In this document: piece by piece, positions 36,901-46,494 of the stretch
Numbering within the stretch: position 1 is the first letter of the stretch
How the letters are laid out: each line of letters opens with the position of its first letter
Origin: Rhodamnia argentea
Taxonomy: Eukaryota > Streptophyta > Magnoliopsida > Myrtales > Myrtaceae
Length of the DNA stretch: 64,000 nucleotides
Direction: 5' to 3'
NCBI RefSeq assembly: GCF_020921035.1
Contig: NC_063157.1
Coordinates: forward strand, 24,693,015-24,757,014
Program-made: the position numbers and the translations under genes
Notes under the pieces: generated by a model
Seen by the model: only the letters and a program-made list of their open reading frames with translations
Database searches by the model: none
What the model was told of the DNA's origin: nothing

Positions 36901-38532
36901 CTAGTTAAAGCAGCATGGCAAGCATCTATTACATTCACATCTGCTATGTTCCAGAAAACAGACCTTCTAAATCAACTTTATTGCAGTCAAAATTTCTTGG
37001 AAGTAAAAACTTCTGAACAAGCAAAATTGAAACTCCCAAATAGAAAAATAGATATCATCCAACAAATGAAAATAGCGTCCATCTGTTATAGCAAATATGC
37101 CTACGCTCTAGATGTACTTCCTCTTGAATGTTGGTCCAAAGAGAACACCCCTGCGAAAAATCGAAAAAAACCTCACTTTGACAAATTTAAGCTCCAAAAC
37201 TAGCGCTTCACACCATTCATCATATCCAAATTCTTTTCGTTATCCAATGTAAGAGCAGCTTTTGAGAACAATCCCTTGACCGTCATCATAAGCAAAGACT
37301 ACACGCATCTAATATTCAGCAATAACAGATGCTGGCATCAAATGACTTACAGGCTTCTTCATACCTCTTTCTTGAGCATTTGAGCTGCATTTATCTCATA
37401 AGTCATCTGGGCATCCGCACGAGCACGTACAGCTGCAATCTCCTCAGGGCTAGCATTAGCCATCTTCTCACCAATCTCAGCCATCTCCTCAGGACGAATA
37501 TTCTTCAATTGGTCTGCTGCTTGTCGTAAATCTTCAGGCCTCATATTCTTCATGCTCTCAGAGGCCATTCTCATCAATTCAGGATTAGACATCATCTGCA
37601 GTAAATGTAGCATCACAACATGAAGAATTTGGAATGGCCAACCTGTTGGAACTGGAAACAAAGAGATTCGACACGAGCCATGGAAGTGGAACCAGTCAAA
37701 GAACCCAAAAGAATGGGCATCTTTGTAGGATCATTTTAATAGCCGAATGGATAATTGATGCTATTTGCATCATATTATTTTAAAGCAAGTCCCAAGATAT
37801 GAATTGCTCTGAAAACATTCCTCAATATAGGAGCATTAAGCAGATCAAACTTCACTATTGCAGATGCTTATTCGTCCAAAAAAAAATGCCCCCAACATGA
37901 AAGAAATAAAATGTGGAAATCGAGCGAGAACCACTTTACAGTTAACACGGCAGTACTATCTTATGTCTAACTGAAAAACTTTGTCATTACGTAAATTATC
38001 CAAAACATTTATTTTCCAAAACGGAGAAATAATTGAGCAAATCGAAACGTTAATTATCCCCATCTTCAGGACAGGTTGCTAAAAAGCTAAATTATGCGGC
38101 TCAAACCCCGAGGCAATTACTTTTGTCGCAAAAGCTGATAGTATTTCATTTTTAAGCGCGCTGCTCGGTCGATTGAGACTAATGAGCTTCCTTGGCAGGC
38201 ATCATCAAACAGAACCACCGGAGTCACACAGAAGCGCGATCAGGAGCTCCAATACAAACAAACGGCCTCAAACAAAAGGGACAATTGAAACCCCAGAGCC
38301 AGGAGCAAAGCAACCCAACACCGCAAGTCAAATTCAGGCAATTCACCGCGGAATCGAACCGAAAAAGGACATCCGCGGCTCGAAAGAGGAGTTTTTTTTT
38401 TTTTTTTTTGGTGGAGATGAAGAGGAGTCGTCAAACCTGTTGCTGGATCTTGGCCAACTCGGCGGGCGACATGCGGCTCATCTGCTCCTCGGCGAGCTTG
38501 AAGAGTGCGGGATCCATCATTCCGTTGAACAT
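33959..38532 (-). CDS. OEP61: Outer envelope protein 61 (TPR protein, OEP61/TPR7)
   Basis: Minus-strand exons 38532..38437, 37595..37365, 36839..36783, 36678..36550, 36276..36199, 36065..35995, 35716..35670, 35557..35365, 35202..34500 and 34105..33959 encode 583 residues (Arabidopsis about 554). Order: N-terminal [20 protein letters not shown] and [20 protein letters not shown]; a TPR clamp (about 105-220) with [29 protein letters not shown] and [18 protein letters not shown]; a Ser-rich linker with three 'SPDM..MSP' helical repeats including [20 protein letters not shown]; and a C-terminal tail anchor (about 560-576, [14 protein letters not shown]). The family docks Hsp70-bound precursors at the chloroplast outer envelope or ER. 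A telo box, CT tract and TATA-like box lie upstream of the start. Confidence 0.94.
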
Positions 38533-38600
38533 TCCGACTCTCGCCAAAGCAAAAACTCACCGGCGGATCACCGAGGTCCCGTACGATCGAATTCGAACGG

Positions 38601-38609
38601 TTAGGGTTT
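38601..38609 (-). promoter_or_regulatory. Telo box in the OEP61 leader
   Basis: TTAGGGTTT on plus, that is AAACCCTAA on the OEP61 strand, about 70 bases upstream of the ATG. Telo boxes near transcription starts are frequent in plant housekeeping and ribosome/organelle-related genes. Confidence 0.6.
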
Positions 38610-38623
38610 ATTCAATAACTTCA

Positions 38624-38640
38624 AAGAGAGAGAGAGAGAG
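38624..38640 (-). repeat. Short (CT)n tract in the OEP61 leader
   Basis: GA on plus, CT on the sense strand, just upstream of the telo box. Confidence 0.75.
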
Positions 38641-38677
38641 AAAGGAGGACGGAGACACAGTGAACGGCGAAGAGCCA

Positions 38678-38690
38678 ATATATATAAATG
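38678..38690 (-). promoter_or_regulatory. Possible TATA box of OEP61
   Basis: On the minus strand TTTATATATA lies about 150 bases upstream of the ATG and about 40 upstream of the CT tract, a sensible core-promoter distance. Judged by eye only. Confidence 0.35.
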
Positions 38691-39053
38691 TATATGCAGA
38701 TCGTGAATCGGTGAGCGACCGATCGATCGATCGATGGAGGAAGCTTCCGAGATCGGGATCGAATTCTGCAGAGACAGAAATGTCGCCTGGCCTGGTGTTT
38801 ATTTTTATTAGAATACAAAACTGGAGTCAGCTTAGGGAGCTCGCCTACCAGGCCTGAAAATGGTCCGTACCCTGGAAGAGGAAAGACGAGGAAGGATCGA
38901 ATATGCCCTTCCGTGTTTATAGAATTACCGGATTACCGTTGCTTTTTACGGTTTCACTTTCTTTCTAGGTCAGCGCTTTTGGATTGCTAAAATCCAAAAC
39001 ATGAAAGGGGGAAAAAAAAAAAGAGAAGGCAAAAGCACACTTGAAATGATTAT

Positions 39054-40233
39054 GTACGTAGCTCACTCTTGTGTTAATATTTTTTTAGATCAATTAAGTA
39101 TTAATTTTTTTTTTAAATATTATTTTAATACCAACTCGGATGAGTTTTACTAAAAATCATATGTGGCATGTACATGTCTCGTGAGAGAATAGCAGTCAGC
39201 AATATAAAAAGCTAATTTTTTTTTGTCAAAAACTAACAAATAAGCTGGAAATTAAAAAAGAAAAAAAGAAAATGGCTGGTATCCCTTCTCTCTCTCGATC
39301 TGCATAGGTAACGCAAGCAATGGCGAGTCCCAATTCCAGAACGCCCGGCAAGAAGAGCATTCCCTGCAACTTCTACACCAATCGGATGGCCGTCCTCTAC
39401 TGCCGGAGCACTGCGGCCAAGCTCCGCCTCCTCTGCGACCACCGCATCTACTCTGCCAACCTCCTCTCTGGCCAAGCACCTCCGCAATCTATGACAACTG
39501 CGCCTCCGCCCTCACCTCCGTTTGTTGCTCCACCGACAACCTCGTCCTCTGCTAGGACTACGATTGGGATGCCCACGCCGCCTCCCCTGTCCTCTCCTCC
39601 AACCATCATTCCCAAATCGACGACTTTCGAGGCCTCGATTTGGCTGATGAAGACAAGGGTCGGGCCTCTCGCCCCTTGCCCGAGACGATGCCCAGCTGAT
39701 GCAAAAGGTGATTTCGAGCATGGAGGGTTAGGCATACGGGGCTAATGCAAACAAGTTCGAATTTCAGGACTTGATAGGGCCAAACGACGCGGCTTTGGCA
39801 ACTCCTTACCCCAACATTGTCAAGCAAGGATCAACGACGAGGGACAACAACGGATGGTTGGGGTCACCGACACTCACTCTGGTTATTGTCAGTGACGGTG
39901 GGGCGGTGGTGACGAGAGCACACAGCCGTCGCCGCTGCAACCTTACTTTTTTCTTTAGTTTTTTAGTTGTTACTGTTAGATTTTTTTTTTAGTTTAAGAT
40001 TGTGTTTGTTAAATAAATTTCCAAGTGGACTCATTTTTTTAAATAAATTGCGACATGGACTTGTTTTTTCAAGAAAAATTATCACGTCACGTGGACTTAT
40101 TTCCAAATTATAAACTAAGTGGCACTAAATTATTTTAAATATAAATACCACATATATTTTTTTGCCGGAATTTCTCGTAATTGGCACTTAAGTAATTCAA
40201 AAAAATATTAGCACCAAAGTGAGCGCCTTACAC
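39054..40233. mobile_element. Pack-MULE-like element carrying a B-box gene fragment
   Basis: About 1180 bp with imperfect inverted ends: the left end reads GTACGTAGCTCACTCTTGTG then TTAATATTTTTTTAGATC; the reverse complement of the right end reads GTGTAAGGCGCTCACTTTGG then TGCTAATATTTTTTTGAATT. Shared sub-terminal words (ACTTAAGT, CACGTGGACTT) link it to 47686-48301. GC-rich coding-like sequence sits only in the middle (39319-39770) between AT-rich arms. Target duplication is not clear (AAATGATTAT left against AAAATTGGTTAT right). Confidence 0.65.
39319..39770 (+). pseudogene. Captured fragment of a CONSTANS-like B-box zinc-finger gene
   Basis: The frame from the ATG at 39319 reads MASPNSRTPGKKSIPC, then NRMAVLYCRSTAAKLRLLCD and SANLLSGQ. 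This is the first B-box of COL9/10-type proteins, but zinc ligands are lost: the second Cys is Tyr (CNFY), the Cys after KL is Arg, and a His of the HxxS region is Tyr. After about 39485 the second B-box continues in another frame (DNCASALTSVCCSTDNLVLC, a stop codon, then DYDWDAHAASPV). It is therefore broken by a frameshift, stops and lost ligands. It has no activation or CCT domain and should not bind zinc or DNA as COL proteins do. Confidence 0.75.
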
Positions 40234-40289
40234 AAAATTGGTTATCTGATATGTCCTTTTGCAAACAAAAAATAATAATAATACCACGA

Positions 40290-40880
40290 CAAATCTCAAA
40301 TTGATATTAGTGTAACAAATTTACCTCAAAATTATTTTTTGATCATAAAAAAACTTAAACTGGTACACCCGTGATAAATTTGCCTTAAATAATTTTTTTA
40401 TCACTAAAAATCCCAAATCGATAATTGTAACAAATTTACCCTCCGTTAGTTTTCGTCAAATTTTACCTTCAAATTGTTGAGTTTAGATGACACATGGTAG
40501 TTGATGCGTGTACCAATTTGGAATTTTTACCCTCTCTTTGTCACGTATATATCAATTTGATAATTTTTTGGTATCAACTCAACTAAACCGAAACTAACGA
40601 ATAATAAATTTGTCATAGGTGTATCACTATAGGATTTTCGGTGGTCAAAAATTAATTTGGAGTAAATTAGTCACGGGTGCATCAGTTTAGGATTTTTGGT
40701 GGTAAAAAAAAATTGGGGTGAATTTATCACAGGTGTTTTAGTTTGAAATTTTTTGAGGTAAAAAAATATTTTTTGGTAAATTTATCACATGTGTACCAAT
40801 TTGATGTTTCTCGTGGTCAAAAAATTAGTTTCGAAAAAATTTGTCATAAATATACCAATTTGGGGTTTTTTTCACGATAT
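40290..40880. repeat. Palindromic array repeat family B, copy 2
   Basis: Same family as 4880-5340. The right arm has about five units built on AAATTTATCACA(G/T)GTGT, then a TTTAG or TTTGA GATTTTT-type word, then GTGGT and AAAAATTAATTT. The left arm shows the inverted motifs (TTACCTCAAAATTATTTTTT, ACACCCGTGATAAATTTGCC). The centre (ATTTTACCTTCAAATTGTTG, then GATGACACATGGTAG) corresponds to that of copy 1. No open frame. It directly follows the Pack-MULE-like element. Confidence 0.65.
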
Positions 40881-41011
40881 TAACCTAGAAAAAAAAAACA
40901 TGTGTGGCTGAGACTAATCATCCATTCCTACCTAATTACTTATAGAAATTGACTAGAAATGTAAGTGATCGAATGTAATGGGAATTTTTAAAAAAAAAAA
41001 ATTAAACTATT

Positions 41012-41700
41012 TGTAACAACCATATTCAATAAGGGTGGAAAGTAGTTGTCGAGGTCAAAGGCTCGGACAAGGGGCATTAATGAACCGAATTGCATACTGA
41101 ATATGGGAAGAGTATGTATGTGATATATATGCGACATGCCTAGATTAACTCACTAGATGTGTTATTCGCTTTGGCCCGTCCCATATCGAGCCTCACGGTT
41201 TTGTCTTTTGGCATATATGCAAGCACTTTTTGAGGAAATCACCCATCTTGGCAATGCTTTAGCCTAAGCATGTTTTGCAATATGGTATCAAAGCGAGACT
41301 ACATCCAATAGGTTTGTGGTTCGAGTCGAATCTCTTGGAAGCTAACAGGCCTACAACGACTCGGTCTCGAGAGGGTAAGGAGTGGTCGTCGAGTCTAGAG
41401 GGCTCGGATAAAGAGCGACTCTCAACAAACTTTTAAAATGGCAAATGCAATATGAATGAACTAAATTGCACATTGAATCGAGGTAGAGCATGTCTTGGTT
41501 ATGTTTATGTGGGTGTGTGTGTGTGTGTGTGTGTGTGTGAGAAAAATGAAATTAACTCATAGATGTGCCCTTTGACATAACGAAAAGTTTTGTTTTGGAA
41601 CTTCAAAGTTAAGTATATTCGAACTAAAGCATTGCTGGGATGGGTAATCTCTTGGGAAAATGCATACATGTGCTCTAAAGGACTCGAAATGGGACCGATC
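41012..41700. mobile_element. TRIM/Cassandra-like LTR remnant with 5S rRNA-like modules
   Basis: A first LTR-like unit starts TGTAACAACC (41012) and is followed by TGGTATCAAAGC at 41283-41294, a near match to the initiator-tRNA-Met primer site TGGTATCAGAGC. A second related unit lies at about 41350-41700; both share words such as TTAACTCA(C/-)TAGATGTG and GTTTTGT(C/T)TTTTGG. Each carries a stretch like the 3' half of 5S rRNA. At 41598-41672 (plus) it reads CTTCAAAGTTAAGTATATTC ... GGGATGGGTAATCTCTTGGG. At 41215-41275 it is on the minus strand (GCTTAGGCTAAAGCATTGCC ... GATGGGTGATTTCCTC). No coding capacity. 5S-bearing TRIMs are known as Cassandra. Confidence 0.6.
41511..41539. repeat. (TG)n microsatellite
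   Basis: TG repeat of about 29 bases inside the second TRIM-like unit. Confidence 0.9.
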
Positions 41701-42320
41701 AAAACAGACAATACCTCAAGCGAGTTAATCTACGGAGGTCACACTATTCCCTAATATGGATAATGGACAACAGATCCTTTGACGATCTAATCTGAATCAA
41801 TGGCATGAGAGAGAAATAAATTTGTAGTCATCATATAAGTCTCACATGCATTCACGAGATGTTTAAATTGAAGTTATAACTACTCGGTCTACGAGAAAAT
41901 TGAAGCTGCAATCTCAAACCGGCCGCAAGATATAACACGTTTACGACATGACCCCTTATGTGTAAACGGATGAAAAAAGGGTGATTAGACGTGTACAAAC
42001 TGGTCTAAGCTTAACAAAACTTGTTATATTGAGATGGATAGCGTATATCAATTAGATCACACGTTCGTATTTGCGTATAAATGCGTTAATCTGTTAACGA
42101 TACGAACCCATCTAAGCTTGATATGAAGGCGTTTATCCACATGTCGTGTGTCCAAAAGCTACATCTAGTCAACGTGGCTCCACCGACTTTCCAAAAGTTC
42201 GGAAGACTTGCAAACTTTAAACGTAAGGCGAAAAAAAGAAAAGGAAAAAGAAAAAACCCGAAAAAAAGAAGAAAACGAGCCGCCGTGAGCTCCTCCACAA
42301 GTTCCTCCTTCCTTCTATCC

Positions 42321-43695
42321 ATGGCCACGGCGACCGCACTCCGTTCCCACTCTCTCTCCTCTCTCTCCCTTCCTTCTTCTTCTTCTTCCTCCTCGCCGAG
42401 CCCCGCGCCGTTGTTCCTCTGCACCAGCTGCGACGCCGCGATACGGAACCTCCAGCACTCGCCTCAGGTTCCCGCGCTCGTCGGCTCCTGTCGCTCCGAG
42501 CTCAAGCCGCTCCTGTCGGCGAGCGACCTGCTCGTCCATCCTCTCTTGTTGTTCGGCGGGCTCGACAGGACGTTGGACACGCAGACCGTACTCGCCACCG
42601 TGAGTGTTCTGGCCGCCATTGCTCTTTCGCTGTTCCTCGGTCTCAAGGTAATGTGGCGTGTCGTGGCGTCGTTGATTTTTGGAACGCCTTGGGTTTTAAC
42701 GGATTGCATTGAAACCGATTTGATGATGGTGATGCAGGGCGATCCTGTCCCTTGTGATCGATGCGCTGGCAACGGTACACTTTCCCTTTATTTGTTGTGC
42801 TTGGTTTGTCAGGAAATTCTTTTGGACGGGATCGAATTGGACTTGAATTGCTTTAAATGCTTGAAATAGTTGGTTCATTGATCTGTGACTTTCCCCCCTG
42901 TAACGCCTGATGTTGAAAGAAGCACTATGGTCGACAATTTTAATTCCATGCTTTGCACTTGCCCTGTGATTGCCTCAACATGCCTATGGCGAATGGCAGG
43001 GGAAGCAATGATCTTCTTTTCGCTATTTGGTGCTTGGTTATGCCTATGTAAACTCAAGGCTTTAGGCGTTGAATATGTCGGGAAGCTACGAATAAGCTTT
43101 TGTTTGTTAAGCTGTGGAGGGAAAAGGGTTGAAATGATTTATGTTACTGATATTTGCAGGTGGCACAAAATGTGTTTTCTGCGAGAGTGGAAAGATGAAG
43201 CAGGAAACAGGCATGGTTGACTGCAAAGTGTGCAAGGGAGCAGGTATCATTATAACTAAAGCATTCTTGGTCAAGATCATATGCGCGTCTGAGCATGTTG
43301 TTTGAGCTGATTCACACCTTATATGCCTGTTCATCTCTGAATGGTGATATGATGAGTGATTCTTTCATCAGTCTTTTTTTACTCTGATTATTATCTAAGT
43401 CCTTTCCAACTTAGTGATGTCTTGTGACCGAAGAAAAGAAATTAATTCAAATTGTGTCTATGCCTTCTGGATTCTGCATAAACACATGCTCCTTTGAAAG
43501 ATCTCAACAAATAAGTGTTGATTCAATAACAGTAGACCCTTTAGGTAGGCTGTAGCCTGAGAGAGGTCTTACTTTAACTATATTGCCATTGCTCGTGTCC
43601 ATTGTATTTTCCTTCTAATGCCTCGTGTATTGTGCTTTGTAGGATTGATTTTCTGCAAGAAGTGTGGGGGTTCTGGATATTCTAGACGTTTATGA
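42321..43695 (+). CDS. Plastid-type DnaJ zinc-finger (CxxCxGxG-like) membrane protein
   Basis: Exons 42321..42647, 42738..42774, 43160..43243 and 43643..43695 encode 166 residues. The Ser-rich N-terminus ([20 protein letters not shown]) resembles a chloroplast transit peptide. One membrane segment (about 90-109, [19 protein letters not shown]) precedes a DnaJ-type Cys-rich domain (about 115-166) with four paired motifs: [23 protein letters not shown] and CKKCGGSG, ending GYSRRL. There is no J domain. This is the layout of small thylakoid zinc-finger proteins related to LQY1/BSD2, which act in photosystem or Rubisco assembly and in disulfide handling. Which member it is I cannot say. An earlier in-frame ATG at 42123 would add a Lys-rich extension and is not favoured. 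Confidence 0.85.
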
Positions 43696-45709
43696 GGTGT
43701 TATTAGGCATTTTATCTCCTCTTGTTTCAGTTCCCTTATTTATAAAAAATAAAAATAAAAAGAAATTTACCGGGACTATTCTTCTCTTTCAGTCTACTTT
43801 TGGCCGATGAGAATCTGCAGTGTGGGGGAGATGGTAAACGAATGAAGTTTGTAAAGTCTAGTGCCATTTCGCCTCCTAAATGCAATTCATTTTTTTTTCT
43901 CACTGCCCCTTCATAGCTTAAACACGATGATGGTTCAGATGGAAAGTAGTATTTGTTTACTTCTGTTAATTCCTGATAAAGTGCCTCAAAACTATTTTCT
44001 TGTATCAAACTAGTGAAGTGCTCAATCTCTTGCTCTCCTGCTCTAAAATGGAAGTCTGAGTTTCATTTAATGTGCTAAGAAGCATACGTTTCCCATATGG
44101 ATTTTTCCCCCCTGCTGGAAATGTTTCTGAGATATGGTTGAAGCGAGTAAATGTCTGTGCAGTTCATTTTTTGGGCCCTTCCCTAATCTATGCTTGAAAG
44201 AAGATACATGTACTCCTGATTACTCTCTTTATTACTTTTTGATCCTCACATCTGGTGCCCACATGAGAGCACCCAGAGGACTAAATCTATCGAATATTTT
44301 GATGTGACAATCATGAAGTTTTAAAAATGCTGAACAATGTAGGATGGGGTTCGTAGCAAAAGTTGCTTGTCGAACTTTGTTGAATGACTCTTTTGCAATT
44401 TTGAGTCATGGGGTGGGGGACTAGAAAAGTTTAAACATATCTCTCTAGCTACTGCTCGTATGGGCTTACAAATGCATTGCCCCAAATTTCTCATGTTTCT
44501 CCCAAGTTTGGACAGTTTCCAATTTTGACTCGTTCGTCTCAACAAGCAAAAAATATCCACTCTTTCGTGTTCTGAACCACGTCTATCCTCTGGCTTTTCA
44601 GATCTGTGATCATTGATGATGATAAGCATTGCAAAAGAGAGCAGTCAATGATTTCTTATTTGATGGATATATTCATACAACAGCTTGGAAGCACATATAT
44701 CAATAATTTAACTTTGGTAGTGCACCTACCTAGTTCTTACATTCTGATGTTTATCTATGGGCCATATCATTCAATGCTGCATTTGATTGCATTAGGCTTG
44801 GCATTTATGTTTCCCTTATAGTTGTAAAATTTCTTGATGTATCTGCGCTGTACAATTCTGGAGTCTGTTCAACATTTCTGAAGCAACCAGCACGAGAATT
44901 ATCGATCGAATATTTTGCCGGCAGCGGAAACTTTGCTGCCAAACAAGCCTCTCAGTTTCTGTGGACTGAACAAACTGTCTTCCATATTACAACTGAACGA
45001 ACTGTCTTCACACGAGGCGACCTTTAGTCAACTTTTGGAACTCATTCTTGGTATGAAGTTACAGTGCAAATGTTGCAAAATCTTTTCGATGAGTATGCGT
45101 CGGCCGTACACTCCTTCCTGCTCCATGCATCTGCTCTTTCAGACATATACTTCCGCTATCAGCCCTGCTTTACAAACATCAGTCGGTTCAAGCCCGAGAA
45201 ATTCGAAGGGGCATGGGTGCACATATTTGGTTTTCCATCGGACAATGTACAGGTTGTAATATCGAGTTTCTTTCTCCATCGTTATATACCTATCGAAAAA
45301 GCCCAGTTCCATCATCAGGCATGCCGTACATCGTTTGGGTTTTATGTTCTCTATTTCCATGTAGACTTGTTACTGTGGTCTGAGGTGTGGTTGCCATGGC
45401 CCCCTGATGCTGATTCTGGATCTAACTACGATAATTTGTTATGGATTTTCATTTTCTTAGAAGGCCATAAAGAACTCCCGAGAATGAAACTTGTGTAGTA
45501 CGTTAATCATAGTTGAGTTGTGACGGATTTGAAAGTCCTCGAAAGCTGCAAAGTATCTGTTACAATCCTTGCATGCATTAATTCTACAAGCGGATTTATG
45601 GAGATGATGCTCTTTCCTATGAGGTGGTTGTGAATTGTTGTTTCGTTTAGGCTGCTGCGTTGGGCAGTTTTTGTGGACAGTCTTTGGAGAAATGCAAAAA
45701 AACTTTAGT
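43696..45709. other. 3' flank of the DnaJ zinc-finger gene; no further gene seen
   Basis: Several frames of 70-145 codons at 44900-45500 match nothing I know and lack conserved motifs. The stretch may be UTR or spacer. No RNA gene or transposon end was recognised. Confidence 0.45.
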
Positions 45710-46120
45710 TGAAGGGCATTTTATTTATTTATTTAAATGCAAATAATGTTTGGTAAAACCTAATTGAAAAGTGAATTGGGAAGTAATTTTGAATTGATGT
45801 TGTTTGGAAAAAAACTACACATGTAATGGACTTTAGTTATTTAACTAAAAAAAAAAGGAAGATGAAAGAAAGAAAACGGAAGCTTAGGTGGTGGCCGAAT
45901 GTCGGCGAAGGGCACAGGCAGCAGCCGAACATCGGTGAACTTAGGCGAGGACCATCAATGGTCTATCCGACTTCGCCGATGTGTGTTGGTGAGGGTAAAA
46001 TCGGAAGTTTGAAAGTGTAGTAAGGGCAAAGTGGGATGGAAACATTTCGGAAATGCTCAAAACTCAAAGTTGGGCAAGACTTGCATGGAGAATTGGTAGG
46101 AATTTGAGAATGCTATTTCC
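45710..46120. repeat. Dispersed repeat family C, copy 2
   Basis: Related to 3560-4175: ATGCAAATAATGTTTGGTAA on the left, a GC-rich middle with GGCGAAGG and TTAGGCGAGG, GGGCAAAGTGGGA on the right. It directly abuts a Tourist-like MITE. Non-coding. Confidence 0.5.
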
Positions 46121-46127
46121 CAACTTA

Positions 46128-46336
46128 GGGTGAGTTTGGTTCGACATTTAGAAGTAGCATTTGGCCCCGAATGCTCCTTTGAAAAATGTTGAACCGTTTG
46201 GCAAGCATTTCGAATGAGCATTTAGCCAAATATTCCTCTTGGGAAGGCTGAAATCTCAATGCTAGAAGCCCCAGCATTAGCTTTCAGCATTTGCATTCCC
46301 CCAAAGCTCTTTCCAAATGTCGAACCAAACCCAACC
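46128..46336. mobile_element. Tourist-like (PIF/Harbinger) MITE
   Basis: A 209-bp element flanked by TTA (46125-46127 and 46337-46339). Inverted ends: the left reads GGGTGAGTTTGGTTCGACAT; the reverse complement of the right reads GGTTGGGTTTGGTTCGACAT. About 26 bp with three mismatches. TTA duplication and G-rich ends followed by TTTGGTT are typical of Tourist elements. No coding capacity. Confidence 0.85.
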
Positions 46337-46494
46337 TTAGAAAGGTAGTAATTGGGTTGACCGCACACAATATGTTATGACACATTTAAAATAAGTATAG
46401 CACAGTAATTTCAACATGGAAAGTTGTACGTCAAACCATGTTAAAAATTGTCTTTATAATTTCCAAGTGCGTTAAAGGTAGTTTAATTTGTGTC

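Larger units (their letters stand above)
38700..42320. other. Transposon-rich spacer between OEP61 and the DnaJ zinc-finger gene
   Basis: Apart from the entered elements (Pack-MULE-like element 39054-40233, family B repeat 40290-40880, TRIM-like remnant 41012-41700), I see no functional gene. 41750-42320 is AT-rich and becomes the leader of the next gene. Confidence 0.6.

Noticed and set aside
39319..39745. Reading 39319-39745 as a functional B-box gene
   Set aside because: Zinc ligands are replaced, the second B-box is in another frame with a stop, and the piece lies inside a transposon-like element.
41598..41672. A genuine 5S rRNA gene
   Set aside because: Only the 3' half is similar and it is heavily diverged; it sits in an LTR-like unit rather than a 5S tandem array.
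42123..42320. N-terminal extension of the DnaJ zinc-finger protein from the ATG at 42123
   Set aside because: The extension is Lys-rich low-complexity sequence from an A-rich leader, while the ATG at 42321 gives a typical transit peptide.
44915..45498. Overlapping plus-strand frames downstream of the DnaJ zinc-finger gene
   Set aside because: No similarity to any family I know, no good start context, and an AT-rich background; treated as UTR or spacer.
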